Positions 38,395 to 46,962 of a stretch of 64,000 bases of DNA are shown here, piece after piece. The first letter of the stretch is position 1; every line of letters begins with the position of its first letter. Where the stretch lies: assembly GCA_016860845.1 (NCBI GenBank), contig BOKF01000033.1:1-64000 (forward strand). Reading direction: 5' to 3'. The notes below the pieces were generated by a model. It worked only from the letters and a program-made list of their open reading frames with translations, made no database searches and was not told where the DNA came from. The stretch comes from Chloroflexota bacterium (GTDB lineage: Bacteria > Chloroflexota > Anaerolineae > 4572-78 > J111). The position numbers and the translations under genes were made by a program.

Positions 38395-40449
38395 TTACTT
38401 ACAACAAGGTACCGGGCCACATGGCGGCGTGACAGGCGGCGTGATTGTTATCGTATGGCTGGCAGGAGGAAGGCTTGGTCGCCCGCTATCATCTCTGACG
38501 ACCAGCGTAACCGTATAAACCTTAGGCTCGGTATATTTGTGAGTGAGGTCCATGCCGTTGCCTGTGCTGCCGTCGCCAAAATTCCATTCATACATACTAA
38601 TTTTGTCCCGAGGTTGAGACTCCGCGCCGGAAAAGGGCACCTCCTCGCAAACTGAGGCGGCAGCCGGCGCCGTGATGATGGGGAAGAGAGGCGGAGGGGT
38701 TGGGGTAGGGGGCACCACCGTTACCGGAATACTCGCAGGAGTACATAGAATCCCACGATTATCCGTTCCACGAGCGGTAACAAAAAAAGTATTAGCGGTG
38801 GCATAGGTGTGTTGGGCTGCCGCAGCGCCGCTGCCAGTACCGCTGATACTTAGACCATCCCCAAAGTCCAGGTTAATCGTCCCCGCCGGAATAGAGGCCC
38901 CCGTTTCGTCATAAACGGTAACCAAAAAAATGACAGGGACTTGCACCGTTTGCGGTGAAGGCTGGGCCTCTAGCGTAAATTTACAGAACTGTGAGACGGG
39001 CGGTCTACAATTTGGTACACGTCGCAGAATTTTCCACTGCCCGGCGCTCAAACCCAGTTGATAGTGAGCCTCTTGGGAGGCCGAACCATTGACGGTGAAA
39101 TTTATACTGACACAACCAATTTGCCCCTGCTCGCCCGTCACGACATCTCGGCCGCCGCCTGTCGCCAACAAATCGGGATCTGTTTCAGTTTCGGGGTGAT
39201 AACGGAGTTGAGAGACCAGGATATTTGAATTGCCGCTAAAAGTGGGCAAGTTAAAGTAACTTGAGTTACCTGAGTTAAATGCGTCCCGGGCTTCGCCGGC
39301 CAAAAAATTGTCCAACGGGCTGTTAGGGGGACGCCACGACAAGCGGGTGGCCATCGTATCACTATTGCAGAGCGAATTATCTGCCGTGCCGCAGGTGGCA
39401 GCATAAAACCCTAAAACAACCTTCTCCGGGAAAGGCGTGTTAAATATTTCGTCGGGTGGGGCCGGTTCAAAATCTACGGTTGATAAAATGGGGGCGGCCA
39501 GGCGAGGCCCGCCGACACCTCCCAAGGGCGGAATTGGGTCGAGATAGGTTTGATTCCCATCCGGCCCGGTAACAAGGCCATAAACTGAGCGCACTGCCAA
39601 TTGACTCCGCTCGAAACCGTTGCGATCAATGACCGTGACCTGACCGTAAGCCGCCACCCCTTGATTGAGGTTGATGGTTACGCCGCCATTACCGCGAAAG
39701 AAGCCAATCGGCTGGTAGCGGGCCGGTGAATCGGTGGGAAAACTCCAGGGATCTGAGTTTTCCTTAAAGCGGAAGATGCTTAATTCATAGCCACCCTGCA
39801 CAATGATTTCAGGCACGTTTGCGCCATCTCGACCATTCTGGTCAGCGGCCACGTCCTGAACAGTCAAGCTGGGGCCAAATACTTGCTGCTCGCTCAAATA
39901 ATTGCGATCGGGAGCCTGGAGTTGATAAGGGAAAATGACCGGGGGATTGCCCCGATCGTTGTCATAAACAGCCCCATGGATGGGGCTATTTCGAGCGCGT
40001 TTGTCGAACAGGTAAAAAACAACCCACTCTTGAAAGCCATCGGCGTCGGTATCTTCTCGGACCACATTCACCACGCCGATATTTTCCGCTACAGCATCGG
40101 GCAAGCCATTGGCAAAAGCTGTGTCAAAATTGACCAGTTGTCCCAGGCCCATTGTCTCGGCATTGGCCCGGATGAAAGGAAAAGGATTTATTCTAAAAAG
40201 TAGCACTAGAAACAAAGCAGTTGTAACCAAGCCCCCCATAATGATCAAAACAGTACCCAGCGTTTGGCCTAGATGAAAATCAGGCCGGAAGTATATCCAA
40301 AACATGAGGGCGGTTAAACCAAGCGCAATTAAAAATGCAATTCTAATCCAGACAGGGCTTTCGCTTGGAGTTGCTTGCCAGAGAGCCAGGCCCAGCACCA
40401 GATGAAGCGATTGAAAGACAGAGCTATTGATCATAGGGAGTATTGCCAA
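38395..40449 (-). CDS. Membrane-anchored PKD-domain protein
   Basis: 684 residues. Two membrane helices lie at about 35-55 and 62-86. A large extracellular region contains Asp-Thr-Asp-Ala-Asp-Gly (calcium-type loop) and FG-GAP/VCBS-like segments such as Ile-Ile-Val-Gln-Gly-Gly-Tyr. Two PKD domains follow near the C-terminus (Leu-Asp-Phe-Gly-Asp-Gly and Trp-Asn-Phe-Gly-Asp-Gly-Ser). The end is Cys-rich (Cys-Gly-Pro-Val-Pro-Cys-Cys-Lys). The start is TTG at 40449 after GAGGAGG. Probably a surface or adhesion protein. Confidence 0.72.
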   Translation of the reverse strand: MAILPMINSSVFQSLHLVLGLALWQATPSESPVWIRIAFLIALGLTALMFWIYFRPDFHLGQTLGTVLIIMGGLVTTALFLVLLFRINPFPFIRANAETMGLGQLVNFDTAFANGLPDAVAENIGVVNVVREDTDADGFQEWVVFYLFDKRARNSPIHGAVYDNDRGNPPVIFPYQLQAPDRNYLSEQQVFGPSLTVQDVAADQNGRDGANVPEIIVQGGYELSIFRFKENSDPWSFPTDSPARYQPIGFFRGNGGVTINLNQGVAAYGQVTVIDRNGFERSQLAVRSVYGLVTGPDGNQTYLDPIPPLGGVGGPRLAAPILSTVDFEPAPPDEIFNTPFPEKVVLGFYAATCGTADNSLCNSDTMATRLSWRPPNSPLDNFLAGEARDAFNSGNSSYFNLPTFSGNSNILVSQLRYHPETETDPDLLATGGGRDVVTGEQGQIGCVSINFTVNGSASQEAHYQLGLSAGQWKILRRVPNCRPPVSQFCKFTLEAQPSPQTVQVPVIFLVTVYDETGASIPAGTINLDFGDGLSISGTGSGAAAAQHTYATANTFFVTARGTDNRGILCTPASIPVTVVPPTPTPPPLFPIITAPAAASVCEEVPFSGAESQPRDKISMYEWNFGDGSTGNGMDLTHKYTEPKVYTVTLVVRDDSGRPSLPPASHTITITPPVTPPCGPVPCCK

Positions 40450-40666
40450 TGTTGCCTCCTCACCACCTATTTGCGGTCCAACATCTTGCTTAGGTGAGAG
40501 TTCAGTTAATTGGTGTCAGGATATTATCGCCGGTAAGAATTACAGGCACCCTTAATAAGGTACTGATGATAAAATTACCCACTTAATTATACTTTAGATA
40601 GACATAAAGTGCAAGGTCTCTAAGACCTGATATTATGTCAAAACGATAAGGAACAGTTTTTGTCAG

Positions 40667-40691
40667 ATAACCTCTTTGAGGGTTATTTTTT
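40667..40691 (+). terminator. Terminator-like hairpin
   Basis: ATAACC/GGTTAT stem with an 8-nt loop and TTTTTT. It reads out on the plus strand, where no upstream gene is seen. Confidence 0.5.
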
Positions 40692-40750
40692 CTCAAAAAC
40701 GGGGTAAAAAGGGGGTCGAGCATAAGCGATCTGTCCCAAATTTTAAGTGA

Positions 40751-40785
40751 CTCGGTAGGATGAGTCGGTAGCTCGTCCTACCGAG
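40751..40785. repeat. Hairpin just upstream of the structured RNA promoter
   Basis: CTCGGTAGGATGAG (40751-40764) pairs with CTCGTCCTACCGAG (40772-40785) at 13 of 14 positions. It may be a repeat or an upstream regulatory site of the RNA gene. Confidence 0.5.
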
Positions 40786-40799
40786 CTACCTGGAGTAAT

Positions 40800-40828
40800 T
40801 TGTCAATTTCAGCCACCTATGCTACACT
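40800..40828 (+). promoter_or_regulatory. Strong promoter of the structured RNA
   Basis: TTGTCA (40800-40805), a 17-nt spacer and TACACT (40823-40828); expected start about 40835. No coding frame follows. Confidence 0.75.
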
Positions 40829-40834
40829 ATGGAA

Positions 40835-41027
40835 CTGTCCCTGCTGTTCTCGTGATGCTCCACGCGTCTTGAGCCAACAGTACCTTGAATGGGAGCTTTT
40901 GTTTTAGAGGGGATGCGGTAGCCTTCGCCAAGGCAAGGCAACACCTTCTATCCGAGCACCCCCCTGCTTTTTAATGAGCAGGTTCAAGGACAAATGGAAT
41001 GCACACGGCTCGGCGGGGCGTCCTTTT
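40835..41027 (+). ncRNA. Structured RNA of about 190 nt, 6S RNA-like
   Basis: A promoter and a T-run frame a GC-balanced stretch with no open frame. CCCTGCTG (40839-40846) pairs with CGGCGGGG (41011-41018) to close the molecule, CGTG pairs with CACG inside it, and CCTTGAA (40883-40889) pairs with TTCAAGG (40983-40989) further in. A hairpin CCTGCT...AGCAGG lies near 40968-40982. Length and the long rod with an unpaired centre fit 6S RNA, which binds RNA polymerase. No SRP, tmRNA or RNase P hallmark is visible. The class call is tentative. Confidence 0.55.
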
Positions 41028-41038
41028 TATAAAAAGAG

Positions 41039-41065
41039 CGCGACTCAATTGAGTCGCGTTTTTTT
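41039..41065 (+). terminator. Intrinsic terminator
   Basis: Perfect 10-bp palindrome CGCGACTCAA/TTGAGTCGCG followed by TTTTTTT (41059-41065). It ends the structured-RNA transcript if the earlier T-run is passed. Confidence 0.85.
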
Positions 41066-41072
41066 GTTCTCC

Positions 41073-41119
41073 AATCTCGTTCCCACGCTTCGCGTCACGC
41101 TTTGCGTGGGAACGAGATT
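41073..41119. repeat. Perfect hairpin repeat (AATCTCGTTCCCACGC)
   Basis: Arms 41073-41088 and 41104-41119 match over all 16 positions; the loop contains GCGTCACGC words. Typical of dispersed palindromes in environmental genomes. Confidence 0.65.
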
Positions 41120-41159
41120 AGATAGATAAATTATTTAGCTCGCGTTCCTTAATTTTTTC

Positions 41160-41369
41160 TCACCAATCCAGCTCGCAGCAGCCATCCGTCCAGTGCAGCG
41201 TGATATTGCCCCGATTGCTGCTTAAGCGGAAAAAGTCATTCCCCAGATTAAAACCAAAATCATAGACTTGCCACAACATAACCAGGGTAATAACGGCAAT
41301 AACTACCAGGGTGGGCAGGTGAAAGAAAGTATCCAGCAGCTTATCCAGTGTCAGTTGGCGCTTAGACAA
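41160..41369 (-). CDS. Small one-helix membrane protein
   Basis: 69 residues. A basic N-terminus (Ser-Lys-Arg-Gln-Leu-Thr-Leu-Asp-Lys) and one membrane helix (about 16-37, Leu-Pro-Thr-Leu-Val-Val-Ile-Ala-Val-Ile) precede an exposed end with Cys-Cys. It follows the GCS2-type gene by a few bases and is probably co-transcribed. No family is recognised. Confidence 0.6.
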   Translation of the reverse strand: MSKRQLTLDKLLDTFFHLPTLVVIAVITLVMLWQVYDFGFNLGNDFFRLSSNRGNITLHWTDGCCELDW

Positions 41370-41372
41370 CGC

Positions 41373-42470
41373 TTAACACCCCAGCACAGTTTCCTCGGCC
41401 AGCATATCCACCACCGCTTTCAGGTCGTTGGTTTCGTAGTATTTGCGCAGTTGGCGGTCGGCGCTGGTCCCTTCCTTCAAAATTGCTCTGATGCGCTCAA
41501 GCTCGCGGCGCGTCCCCAATTCATCCACTACATCGTCAATCAGGTCGAGGAGTTCGCTCATCAGCAAGCGCAGCGGCACCTCTTCTTCCTTGCCCAGATC
41601 AATTAGTTTGCCGTCTATCCCATCTTTGATGGCCCGCCACTTATTTTCGGCAATCAATCCGCGGCGATAGATCCGCCAGCTCTGGTTGTTTTTACGCAAG
41701 CGAATCAGCTTGGCGACAATGGCCTGAATCAGGGCGGCAATGGCCAGCACGTCATCAACTTTGGTGACACAATCGCACATTCTAAATTCCAGGGTTGGGA
41801 ACTTGGGATGGGGCCGGATGTCCCACCAGATTTTGGTCGGCTCCTCGATACACCTGGTTTTGACGAGCGTCTGTACGTAGCGGTCATACTCCTGGGCCGA
41901 ATCAAAATATTCCGGCGGGCCGGTGCGGGGCAAATCTTCAAAGATGATGCTGCGGTACGATTTTAAGCCGGTATTGCGGCCCAGCCAGAAAGGGGACGAG
42001 GTGGAGAGGGTTAAAATGTGGGGCATAAAATAGCTCATTTGATTCATCACGTCAATGCGCAAATCCGGGTCCTTGATGCCGACATGCACGTGCATCCCAA
42101 AGATAAGCAGCCGTTGCGCTACCATCTGCATATTGGCAATAAGACCCTTGTAGCGGTCCTTATCGGTGACCAGTTGATCCTGCCAGCGCGAAAATGGATG
42201 AGTTCCAGCCGCCACAATTTTCCGCCCGCCTTTGTCGGCAATCTCGGCCACAACGCCGCGCAGCCGGGTAATTTCCTGGCGCGCCTCTTTGATGTTGCGG
42301 CACACATGGCTGCCGATTTCGACCTGAGATTGCATGAATTCCGGTTTGACCTGATCCCGGAAGAGTACCGCCCCTTTATCAAGGAACTCGGTAATAAACG
42401 AGGTCAACTCCCGGGTTTCGGGATCAATAATTTGGTATTCTTCTTCAATCCCTATCGTTAGGTCCTCCAC
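41373..42470 (-). CDS. Carboxylate-amine ligase, GCS2/YbdK type
   Basis: 365 residues. ATP-dependent glutamate-cysteine-ligase-like enzyme with Ile-Gly-Ile-Glu-Glu-Glu-Tyr-Gln, Gly-Ser-His-Val-Cys, Gly-Met-His-Val-His-Val-Gly and Glu-Phe-Arg-Met-Cys-Asp. The GTG at 42470 lies 7 nt after GGGGAGG and gives the family N-terminus; a longer form is not supported. It could make gamma-glutamyl-cysteine or a related compound; the substrate of YbdK-like members is often unknown. Confidence 0.88.
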   Translation of the reverse strand: MEDLTIGIEEEYQIIDPETRELTSFITEFLDKGAVLFRDQVKPEFMQSQVEIGSHVCRNIKEARQEITRLRGVVAEIADKGGRKIVAAGTHPFSRWQDQLVTDKDRYKGLIANMQMVAQRLLIFGMHVHVGIKDPDLRIDVMNQMSYFMPHILTLSTSSPFWLGRNTGLKSYRSIIFEDLPRTGPPEYFDSAQEYDRYVQTLVKTRCIEEPTKIWWDIRPHPKFPTLEFRMCDCVTKVDDVLAIAALIQAIVAKLIRLRKNNQSWRIYRRGLIAENKWRAIKDGIDGKLIDLGKEEEVPLRLLMSELLDLIDDVVDELGTRRELERIRAILKEGTSADRQLRKYYETNDLKAVVDMLAEETVLGC

Positions 42471-42538
42471 TTTTATCCTCCCCTTTGTCCAGGCTATTCG
42501 CCGGCCCACCTTTTGACGAATTATAGCACAGTCTCGAT

Positions 42539-42571
42539 AGACCTCAAAGGTTTTAAAAACCTTTGAGGTCT
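42539..42571. repeat. Perfect hairpin repeat (AGACCTCAAAGGTTTT)
   Basis: Arms 42539-42554 and 42556-42571 are exact reverse complements around one A. It lies between the divergent GCS2-type and zwf genes. Confidence 0.65.
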
Positions 42572-42720
42572 CACCCGGTTTTGAATTCCTCTTTTTGACC
42601 TTCTGTGCTACAATAAAATCTTCCACACTCAACGTTCCTGTACATCGCGGTTATTCTTATAGACTGCGTTGATGCTGCAATGAAATTATTTACCAACCAA
42701 TTGAGGAAGGAAAAGCGGCC

Positions 42721-44298
42721 ATGGCAACTACCCAATATGTGGAGGCCTTAGCGACGAATGATAAATCCACCCTCGTTTCGACGCCCCCTGGGAATAAGGA
42801 TGTCGTCCGCAAAGTGCCCGAGCCATGTGTGGTTGTCATCTTCGGCGCTTCGGGCGACCTGACCGAACGCAAACTTATGCCGGCGCTGTTCAGCCTGGCC
42901 TGCGAAGAGCTGCTGCCGGAGAAATTTGCCGTTGTCGGCGTGGCCCGCAGCGAGATGGACGACGACAGCTTCCGCCGAAAAGTCAAAGAAGGTATTGCCC
43001 GCTTCTCGCGCCTCAAGCCGGATGAGTGCAGCGCCTGGCCCAAATTTGCCGAAGAGCTGCATTACCATCAGGCCAATTATGATGACCCGGCCGGCTACGC
43101 CGGCCTGGGCAACCTGCTGGCCCAAATTGACGAACAAGTCGGGGCCGGCTGTAACTGCCTCTTTTACCTGTCTACCCCCCCGCTGCTTTACCCGGTGATT
43201 GTAGAGCAACTGGGCAAGGCGGGTCTGGCCCAACAGGCCGGCGACAACTGGCGGCGGATCATCATCGAAAAACCTTTTGGCTATGACCTGGCCTCGGCCA
43301 TCGAACTGAACCACCAGGTGCATGGGGTTTTCCACGAAAGCCAAGTCTACCGGATTGACCATTATCTGGGCAAAGAAACCGTCCAAAACCTGTTGGTCTT
43401 CCGCTTTGCCAATGCCATCTTTGAGCCGCTCTGGAATCGCAACTACATTGACCACGTTCAACTGATGGTTTCGGAGGATGTCGGCCTGGGCAGCCGGGCC
43501 GGTTACTATGATACGGCGGGCGTCTTACGCGATATGTTTCAGAACCACCTGCTGCAACTGCTCACCTTGACCGCCATGGAGCCGCCGGCCGAGTTCAATG
43601 CCGTCTCCCTGCGCGACGAAAAAGTCAAGGTGCTCAAAGCGGTCCGCCAGATCAAACCGGAAGAGGTGGCCCAATACACGGTCCGGGCGCAGTACCGCAG
43701 CTACCGCGACGAAAAGGGCGTCGCTCCCGGCACCGAAACGGCTACCTATGCCGCCCTCAAACTATTTATTGACAACTGGCGCTGGCGCAATGTCCCTTTC
43801 TACCTGCGCTCCGGCAAAGCCCTGACCGACAAACTGACCGAGGTCACCGTCCAGTTCCGCCACGTGCCCCACCTGATGTTTCCGCTGGCCCCCGGCGACC
43901 AACTGCCGCCGAACCGCTTGAGCCTGTGCCTTCAGCCCAACGAGGGCATCCAGTTGAGCTTTGAAACCAAAATTCCCGGCGCGGGCATGCGCACCCGTTC
44001 GGTAGATATGACCTTTCTGTACGAGCAAGATTTCGGCAAGAACATCTTGCCCGACGCCTACGAGCGGTTGATTCTGGACGCGCTTCAGGGCGATGCCTCC
44101 CTCTTCACCCGCGGCGACGAAATTGAGCTGGCCTGGCGCATCATTGACCCCATTCTGCAGGGCTGGCAAAGCAAATACGCCCCCTCGATTATTTTTTATG
44201 AGTCCGGGGCCTGGGGACCCAGCAAAGCCGAGGAGTTCATCCAGGCCGATGGCCGGGAGTGGCTGTACGGCTGTGGCGCTGCTAAAGGCCGGGGTTAA
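42721..44298 (+). CDS. zwf: Glucose-6-phosphate 1-dehydrogenase
   Basis: 525 residues. First step of the oxidative pentose phosphate pathway. The NADP-binding start Val-Ile-Phe-Gly-Ala-Ser-Gly-Asp-Leu-Thr-Glu-Arg-Lys is preceded by an extra 35 residues. The active-site signature is Arg-Ile-Asp-His-Tyr-Leu-Gly-Lys-Glu-Thr-Val-Gln. AGGAAGG precedes the ATG. The next gene, pgl, starts 3 nt after the stop. It supplies NADPH and pentose phosphates. Confidence 0.96.
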   Translation: MATTQYVEALATNDKSTLVSTPPGNKDVVRKVPEPCVVVIFGASGDLTERKLMPALFSLACEELLPEKFAVVGVARSEMDDDSFRRKVKEGIARFSRLKPDECSAWPKFAEELHYHQANYDDPAGYAGLGNLLAQIDEQVGAGCNCLFYLSTPPLLYPVIVEQLGKAGLAQQAGDNWRRIIIEKPFGYDLASAIELNHQVHGVFHESQVYRIDHYLGKETVQNLLVFRFANAIFEPLWNRNYIDHVQLMVSEDVGLGSRAGYYDTAGVLRDMFQNHLLQLLTLTAMEPPAEFNAVSLRDEKVKVLKAVRQIKPEEVAQYTVRAQYRSYRDEKGVAPGTETATYAALKLFIDNWRWRNVPFYLRSGKALTDKLTEVTVQFRHVPHLMFPLAPGDQLPPNRLSLCLQPNEGIQLSFETKIPGAGMRTRSVDMTFLYEQDFGKNILPDAYERLILDALQGDASLFTRGDEIELAWRIIDPILQGWQSKYAPSIIFYESGAWGPSKAEEFIQADGREWLYGCGAAKGRG

Positions 44299-44301
44299 AC
44301 G

Positions 44302-45102
44302 ATGGAGCTTCACATTTTCCCAAACCCAGTACAGTTAGGCCAGGCTGCCGCCGCCCACGTCGCTCAACTCTCGGCGGAGGCCATTGCCGCGCGCGGGCGC
44401 TTCACCGTGGCGCTGTCTGGCGGCTCGCTGCCGCAGGTACTTGGCCCGGCGCTGGTCAAGCAGGCGACGGATTGGTCGGCCTGGCATGTCTTCTGGGCCG
44501 ACGAGCGCTGCGTCCCGCTGACCCACCCAGACAGCAACTATTTCCTGGCCCAGCAGTATGTGTTCGACCACGTGCTGATCCCGCCGGGGCAAATTCACGC
44601 TCCTGACACCTCGCTCGACCCGGCCCAAACCGCCGCTGCCTACCAATCAACGTTAGCCCAAGTATTCGCCAACCAGTCTTCCAACCATCCAACCTTCGAG
44701 CCAAAGGCCCCCTATGGGCAACCTTCCAACCTTCCACCCCCTCCCCTTCCCCAATTCGATCTCATCCTGCTCGGCATGGGCGAGGACGGCCACACCGCCT
44801 CACTCTTCCCCGGCCACCCCCTCCTGCAAGAAACCGGGCGCTGGGTCGTCCCCATCTTCGACTCGCCCAAACCGCCGCAACAGCGCATCACCCTGACCCT
44901 GCCCGTGCTGAATAACGCCCGCCAGGTGGCCTTCATCGCCGCCGGGGCCGGTAAAGCGGCTATCCTGCCGCAGGTGTTTGCGGCCGGCTCAATCCTGCCG
45001 GCGCACCGGATTCAACCCACCTCCGGCCATCTCCACTGGTTTGTGGATGAAGCCGCCGCAGCTAACCTGAAAAAACCATATTCAACAGAGAGGAATTTCT
45101 AA
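44302..45102 (+). CDS. pgl: 6-phosphogluconolactonase
   Basis: 266 residues of the DevB/Pgl type. Has Ala-Leu-Ser-Gly-Gly-Ser, Trp-Ala-Asp-Glu-Arg-Cys-Val-Pro and Leu-Leu-Gly-Met-Gly-Glu-Asp-Gly-His-Thr-Ala-Ser-Leu-Phe-Pro. Hydrolyses the lactone made by Zwf. An unusual Asn/Ser/Pro-rich insert of about 25 residues near 120-145 lies in a surface loop. Forms an operon with zwf and tpx. Confidence 0.94.
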   Translation: MELHIFPNPVQLGQAAAAHVAQLSAEAIAARGRFTVALSGGSLPQVLGPALVKQATDWSAWHVFWADERCVPLTHPDSNYFLAQQYVFDHVLIPPGQIHAPDTSLDPAQTAAAYQSTLAQVFANQSSNHPTFEPKAPYGQPSNLPPPPLPQFDLILLGMGEDGHTASLFPGHPLLQETGRWVVPIFDSPKPPQQRITLTLPVLNNARQVAFIAAGAGKAAILPQVFAAGSILPAHRIQPTSGHLHWFVDEAAAANLKKPYSTERNF

Positions 45103-45104
45103 CC

Positions 45105-45629
45105 ATGACCGAACGACCCGGCGCTGTGACTCACAAAGGTAGACCCTTGACCGTGATGGGCGACAGGCTCCAACCCGGCGACAAAGCCCCCGACTTTGAA
45201 TTGGCCACCGGCCTTTTTTCCCTCGAAAAATTCACCCTGGCCGACACTGGCCCCAAAGTACGGCTGTTCAACGTCGTGCCCTCGTTGAACACCGGCATTT
45301 GCGACGCCCAGACGAAGCGCTTCAACGAGGAACTGGCCCAATATGGCGACAAAGTCGAGGGCTACACCATCAGCGTGGATCTGCCGGTGGCCCAGGCCAA
45401 CTGGTGTACCGCCAGCGGGGTGGACCGGCTCAAGATGCTCTCCGATTATCGCAGCATGTCCTTTGGCGACGCCTACGGCACCCACGTTAAAGAAGTGCGG
45501 GTGGAGCAGCGCTCGATTTTCATCGTTGACCCCGCTGGCGTCATCCGCTATGTCGAGTACGTGCCGGAGATCTCCCAGCACCCGAATTACGATGCGGCCT
45601 TAGCCGCGTTGAAGGAAGTGGTTGGCTAA
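45105..45629 (+). CDS. tpx: Thiol peroxidase (Tpx-type peroxiredoxin)
   Basis: 174 residues. The peroxidatic Cys lies in Leu-Asn-Thr-Gly-Ile-Cys-Asp-Ala-Gln-Thr-Lys-Arg-Phe-Asn, a variant of the usual Thr-Pro-x-Cys (here Thr-Gly-Ile-Cys). A second Cys is in Asn-Trp-Cys-Thr-Ala. It reduces peroxides, using thioredoxin-type donors. It follows pgl by 2 nt and so gains from the NADPH-forming operon. Confidence 0.9.
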   Translation: MTERPGAVTHKGRPLTVMGDRLQPGDKAPDFELATGLFSLEKFTLADTGPKVRLFNVVPSLNTGICDAQTKRFNEELAQYGDKVEGYTISVDLPVAQANWCTASGVDRLKMLSDYRSMSFGDAYGTHVKEVRVEQRSIFIVDPAGVIRYVEYVPEISQHPNYDAALAALKEVVG

Positions 45630-45640
45630 CTGACTTTCGC

Positions 45641-45771
45641 TTGTCACTCTGAACGGAGCGTAGCGGAGTGAAGAGTCCCCCAAGACCTTCACTTTGGGCC
45701 AAGTTTCGAGGGATTTTTCGCTCCCTCCGGTCGCTCAAAACCTGTCCTGAGCGTAGCCGAAGGATGACATC
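45641..45771. repeat. Long palindromic intergenic repeat after tpx
   Basis: TGTCACTCTGAACGGAGCG near the left end and CTGAGCGTAGCCGAAGGATGACA near the right end carry reverse-complementary words (TGTCA/TGACA), with internal GAGGGATTTTTCGCTCCCTCC. It lies between the converging tpx and membrane-protein genes. Confidence 0.6.
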
Positions 45772-45783
45772 CAAACGGAAATC

Positions 45784-46761
45784 CTACTGCCCCGAAACCA
45801 TTGGCTGATAACAGAGGACAATTCCAACGAGAAACATGACGGCTCCCAGCAGCGCCGGAGCGAGGTGAATCAGGTCATCGTATCCGACGATGGGGTGGAT
45901 GCCGATGGCGGTGGCAAACCCGATGGCGCCGGCCAGGCAGAGAACCTGCCACAAACTCCGCGAGGAAGCACTGCACCAGACCGAGAAAAAGATGGCGATG
46001 CCGGTTGTCAGCACGCCGCCGCCAAACCCGGCCCGGTCGTGGGCGATAAGTGGGATCAGGCGGGGGTTGATCTGGTCTAAATCGGCGGGCAGCAGACCCA
46101 TGAACTCCAGATCCTGCGGCACAAACACACGGGTCATGCCGACAAGCAGGATGGTCAGCCCGCCGCCGCTCATGCCGATTGCCGTCAGGAGCAGGCACAA
46201 GCGCCCCAGGGCAAAGCGGGATTTCCATATGAGCGGAACGGCCGGCTCGAACAGCGCTTGCAGCCGCTGGGGCCGGGGCAGCAGGACGGCTGAGCGAATC
46301 AGGCCCAGGACAAAACAGGGTAAGAGTAATAACGTGGCCGTGCCGTGCCAGGTGTCCAAGTAGCCGTAGCCGAGGTAGGCCAGGAAACTGCCAAAGCCCA
46401 GCAGGCCGGTCAGGACAAACAGCCACCAAGCCCAGGCTTCGCCCCGGCGCAGGGGAAACGCCGCCAGCCACATGTAGAGCAGGCCGATACTCATCAACGC
46501 CCCGCCGAAAGCCACCCGGTCGTGGATCATGAACCGGACAATCCGGCAGTCGTTGAAGGCGCACAACTGCTCAGCAGTCATGCCCAGGAATTGGGTATCA
46601 TGCGGCAGGAAATGCCCCGTCGCGGCCAGGAACAGAGCAAACCCGCCCGCCAGGACGATGCTGAGGCCGGTGAACAGCAGCAGCGGCCGGCCATCGCCAA
46701 TCAACGCCTGGAACAGACCTTGCTGGTCAGAGATTGAGTAGGGCATCTCGTGTTGTTTCAT
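45784..46761 (-). CDS. Membrane protein with internal duplication
   Basis: 325 residues, about eight to nine membrane helices. Two halves share a pattern: Gly-His-Phe-Leu-Pro-His-Asp-Thr-Gln-Phe-Leu-Gly-Met...Ile-His-Asp-Arg-Val-Ala-Phe-Gly-Gly and Arg-Val-Phe-Val-Pro-Gln-Asp-Leu-Glu-Phe-Met-Gly-Leu...Ile-Ala-His-Asp-Arg-Ala-Gly-Phe-Gly-Gly. The repeated His-Asp-Arg may form a paired site in the membrane. No named family is recognised. The ATG at 46761 follows AGGCAGG. Confidence 0.7.
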   Translation of the reverse strand: MKQHEMPYSISDQQGLFQALIGDGRPLLLFTGLSIVLAGGFALFLAATGHFLPHDTQFLGMTAEQLCAFNDCRIVRFMIHDRVAFGGALMSIGLLYMWLAAFPLRRGEAWAWWLFVLTGLLGFGSFLAYLGYGYLDTWHGTATLLLLPCFVLGLIRSAVLLPRPQRLQALFEPAVPLIWKSRFALGRLCLLLTAIGMSGGGLTILLVGMTRVFVPQDLEFMGLLPADLDQINPRLIPLIAHDRAGFGGGVLTTGIAIFFSVWCSASSRSLWQVLCLAGAIGFATAIGIHPIVGYDDLIHLAPALLGAVMFLVGIVLCYQPMVSGQ

Positions 46762-46865
46762 ATCGTTGCCTGCCTTCCTATGAAACCGCTCTCGTGAAAG
46801 TATATTACCACAAATTCGACTTTTTGTGTCCGTGAATTCACTCCCAACGATCCAAATCTGTAGCA

Positions 46866-46902
46866 CAAACTGTTAGTTTGTGCGGGTCAAACTAACAGTT
46901 TG
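46866..46902. repeat. Hairpin repeat (CAAACTGTTAGTTTG)
   Basis: Arms 46866-46880 and 46888-46902 are exact reverse complements around TGCGGGT. Each arm is itself nearly palindromic. Confidence 0.6.
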
Positions 46903-46920
46903 ACCAACATTACAGGCCAA

Positions 46921-46952
46921 AATAAAAACAGAGCGGCTCAAGAGCCGCTCTG
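46921..46952 (-). terminator. Terminator of the SH3-domain protein gene
   Basis: An 11-bp stem (CAGAGCGGCTC/GAGCCGCTCTG) with an AA loop. Reading minus, it is followed by TTTTTATT. Confidence 0.8.
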
Positions 46953-46962
46953 TCGGTACGCA

